Shown here piece after piece: positions 5,267-5,796 of a stretch of 5,796 nt of DNA. Each line of letters opens with the position of its first letter. The first letter of the stretch is position 1. This DNA comes from Micrococcales bacterium UBA4448. Its GTDB lineage: Bacteria > Actinomycetota > Actinomycetes > Actinomycetales > Microbacteriaceae. The stretch spans positions 1-5,796 of the forward strand of contig DGPE01000026.1 of assembly GCA_002390305.1 (NCBI GenBank). The letters run 5' to 3'. A model generated the notes under the pieces. That model worked only from the letters and a program-made list of their open reading frames with translations. It ran no database searches and was not told where the DNA came from. Made by a program: the position numbers and the translations under genes.

Positions 5267-5796
5267 TGGAAATGATTTTTGCCACCGGAAATGCCCATAA
5301 GGTGGCGGAAGCTCAATTGATTCTTGGTCGAGCCTTGCCGGATCTCATAATTCTTCCTCACGATGGTCCGGAACCAGTGGAAAGTGGCACAAGCTTCCTG
5401 GACAACGCACTCATCAAGGCACGTGCCGCATTCGAAGTCACCGGTAAACCCGCTTTTGCGGATGATTCGGGTATCTGCGTTGAAGTGATGGGCGGAGCAC
5501 CAGGTATTTTTTCAGCTATTTGGGCGGGAGGCAGAGACGACGTCGTAAACCGCAACCTTTTGCTCAAGCAACTGGAGGACATCCCGGCTGAAAACCGCAA
5601 GGCATCGTTTGTTTGCACCATTGCGCTGGTGGAGAAAGCTGGAGAGACTTCGTTCACTGGCATCTGGCCAGGGAGCATCTCGATGACTTCCTTAGGTAAC
5701 GGGGGTTTTGGCTATGACCCAGTCTTTATCCCGGAAGGCTTTGAGGTAACGGCGGCGGAACTTGAGCCGGATGTGAAATCCAGCTTTTCCCACCGG
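5266..5796 (+). CDS. rdgB: RdgB/HAM1 dITP/XTP pyrophosphatase, 3' end cut by the window
   Basis: Hydrolyses non-canonical purine nucleotides (dITP, ITP, XTP) to monophosphates, keeping them out of DNA and RNA. 177 residues are present and the frame is open to the edge. Family motifs are ATGNAHKV (6-13, substrate-phosphate binding), DNALIKARAA (46-55), ADDSGICV (65-72) with the catalytic Asp pair 66-67, GGAPGIFSA (76-84) and GGFGYDPVF (146-154). The window ends at SHR (175-177), part of the base-recognition motif, so only a short C-terminal tail, about 20 residues, should be missing. The GTG start at 5266 shares its G with the rph stop (TAGTG) and places ATGN where E. coli RdgB has it to within a residue. 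ATG 5272 is the alternative, two codons shorter. No clear Shine-Dalgarno precedes either, suggesting coupling to rph. Two deviations: Asp46 where Glu is usual, and WPGSIS where an Arg-containing segment is common. Confidence 0.95.
   Translation, partial: MEMIFATGNAHKVAEAQLILGRALPDLIILPHDGPEPVESGTSFLDNALIKARAAFEVTGKPAFADDSGICVEVMGGAPGIFSAIWAGGRDDVVNRNLLLKQLEDIPAENRKASFVCTIALVEKAGETSFTGIWPGSISMTSLGNGGFGYDPVFIPEGFEVTAAELEPDVKSSFSHR

Noticed and set aside
5358..5678. A 106-codon - strand open frame opposite rdgB
   Set aside because: The + strand encodes unmistakable RdgB motifs throughout, so this is an antisense shadow.

Overview
The window looks like ordinary chromosomal core sequence from a small-genome, mid-GC actinobacterium. 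The best guess is the Microbacteriaceae, possibly the freshwater Luna-type lineages such as Rhodoluna or Aquiluna. Three things support this. The gene set (DUF3039, pncB, murI, rph, rdgB) is a familiar actinobacterial neighbourhood. Base composition looks close to half GC rather than strongly GC-rich, judged by eye. Genes are packed tightly, with overlaps, GTG starts and apparent leaderless starts. The genus is inference; actinobacterial affiliation is fairly safe.

Layout: positions 1-29 are the 3' end of an initiator tRNA-fMet, followed by a strong intrinsic terminator (35-67). A 257-codon gene at 91-864 encodes a probable secreted or surface protein of unknown function with a PKD-like C-terminal region. 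After a 76-bp spacer with a tentative promoter comes a two-gene + strand unit: a membrane-anchored HtrA-type serine protease with one PDZ domain (941-2143) and, 5 bp later, a 77-residue putative zinc-binding DUF3039 protein (2149-2382). pncB (nicotinate phosphoribosyltransferase) lies on the - strand at 2383-3654. It abuts the DUF3039 gene tail to tail with no spacer and is divergent from murI across a 57-bp gap. That gap holds two -10-like hexamers placed for leaderless transcription in each direction. murI (3712-4533), rph (4526-5266) and rdgB (5266 to the window edge) overlap one another and form a + strand operon.

The genes work in separate housekeeping processes: envelope protein quality control (HtrA-like), NAD salvage (PncB), peptidoglycan precursor supply (MurI makes D-glutamate), tRNA 3' maturation (Rph) and nucleotide-pool sanitation (RdgB). 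No insertion sequence, CRISPR array, phage gene or integrase was seen, and no stretch over 300 bases lacks a gene. I found no convincing new system. The most interesting points are the back-to-back leaderless promoters, the absence of clpS and DUF2017 from a place where related actinobacteria often carry them, the zero-gap convergent gene pair without a terminator, and the unassigned secreted protein next to the tRNA.
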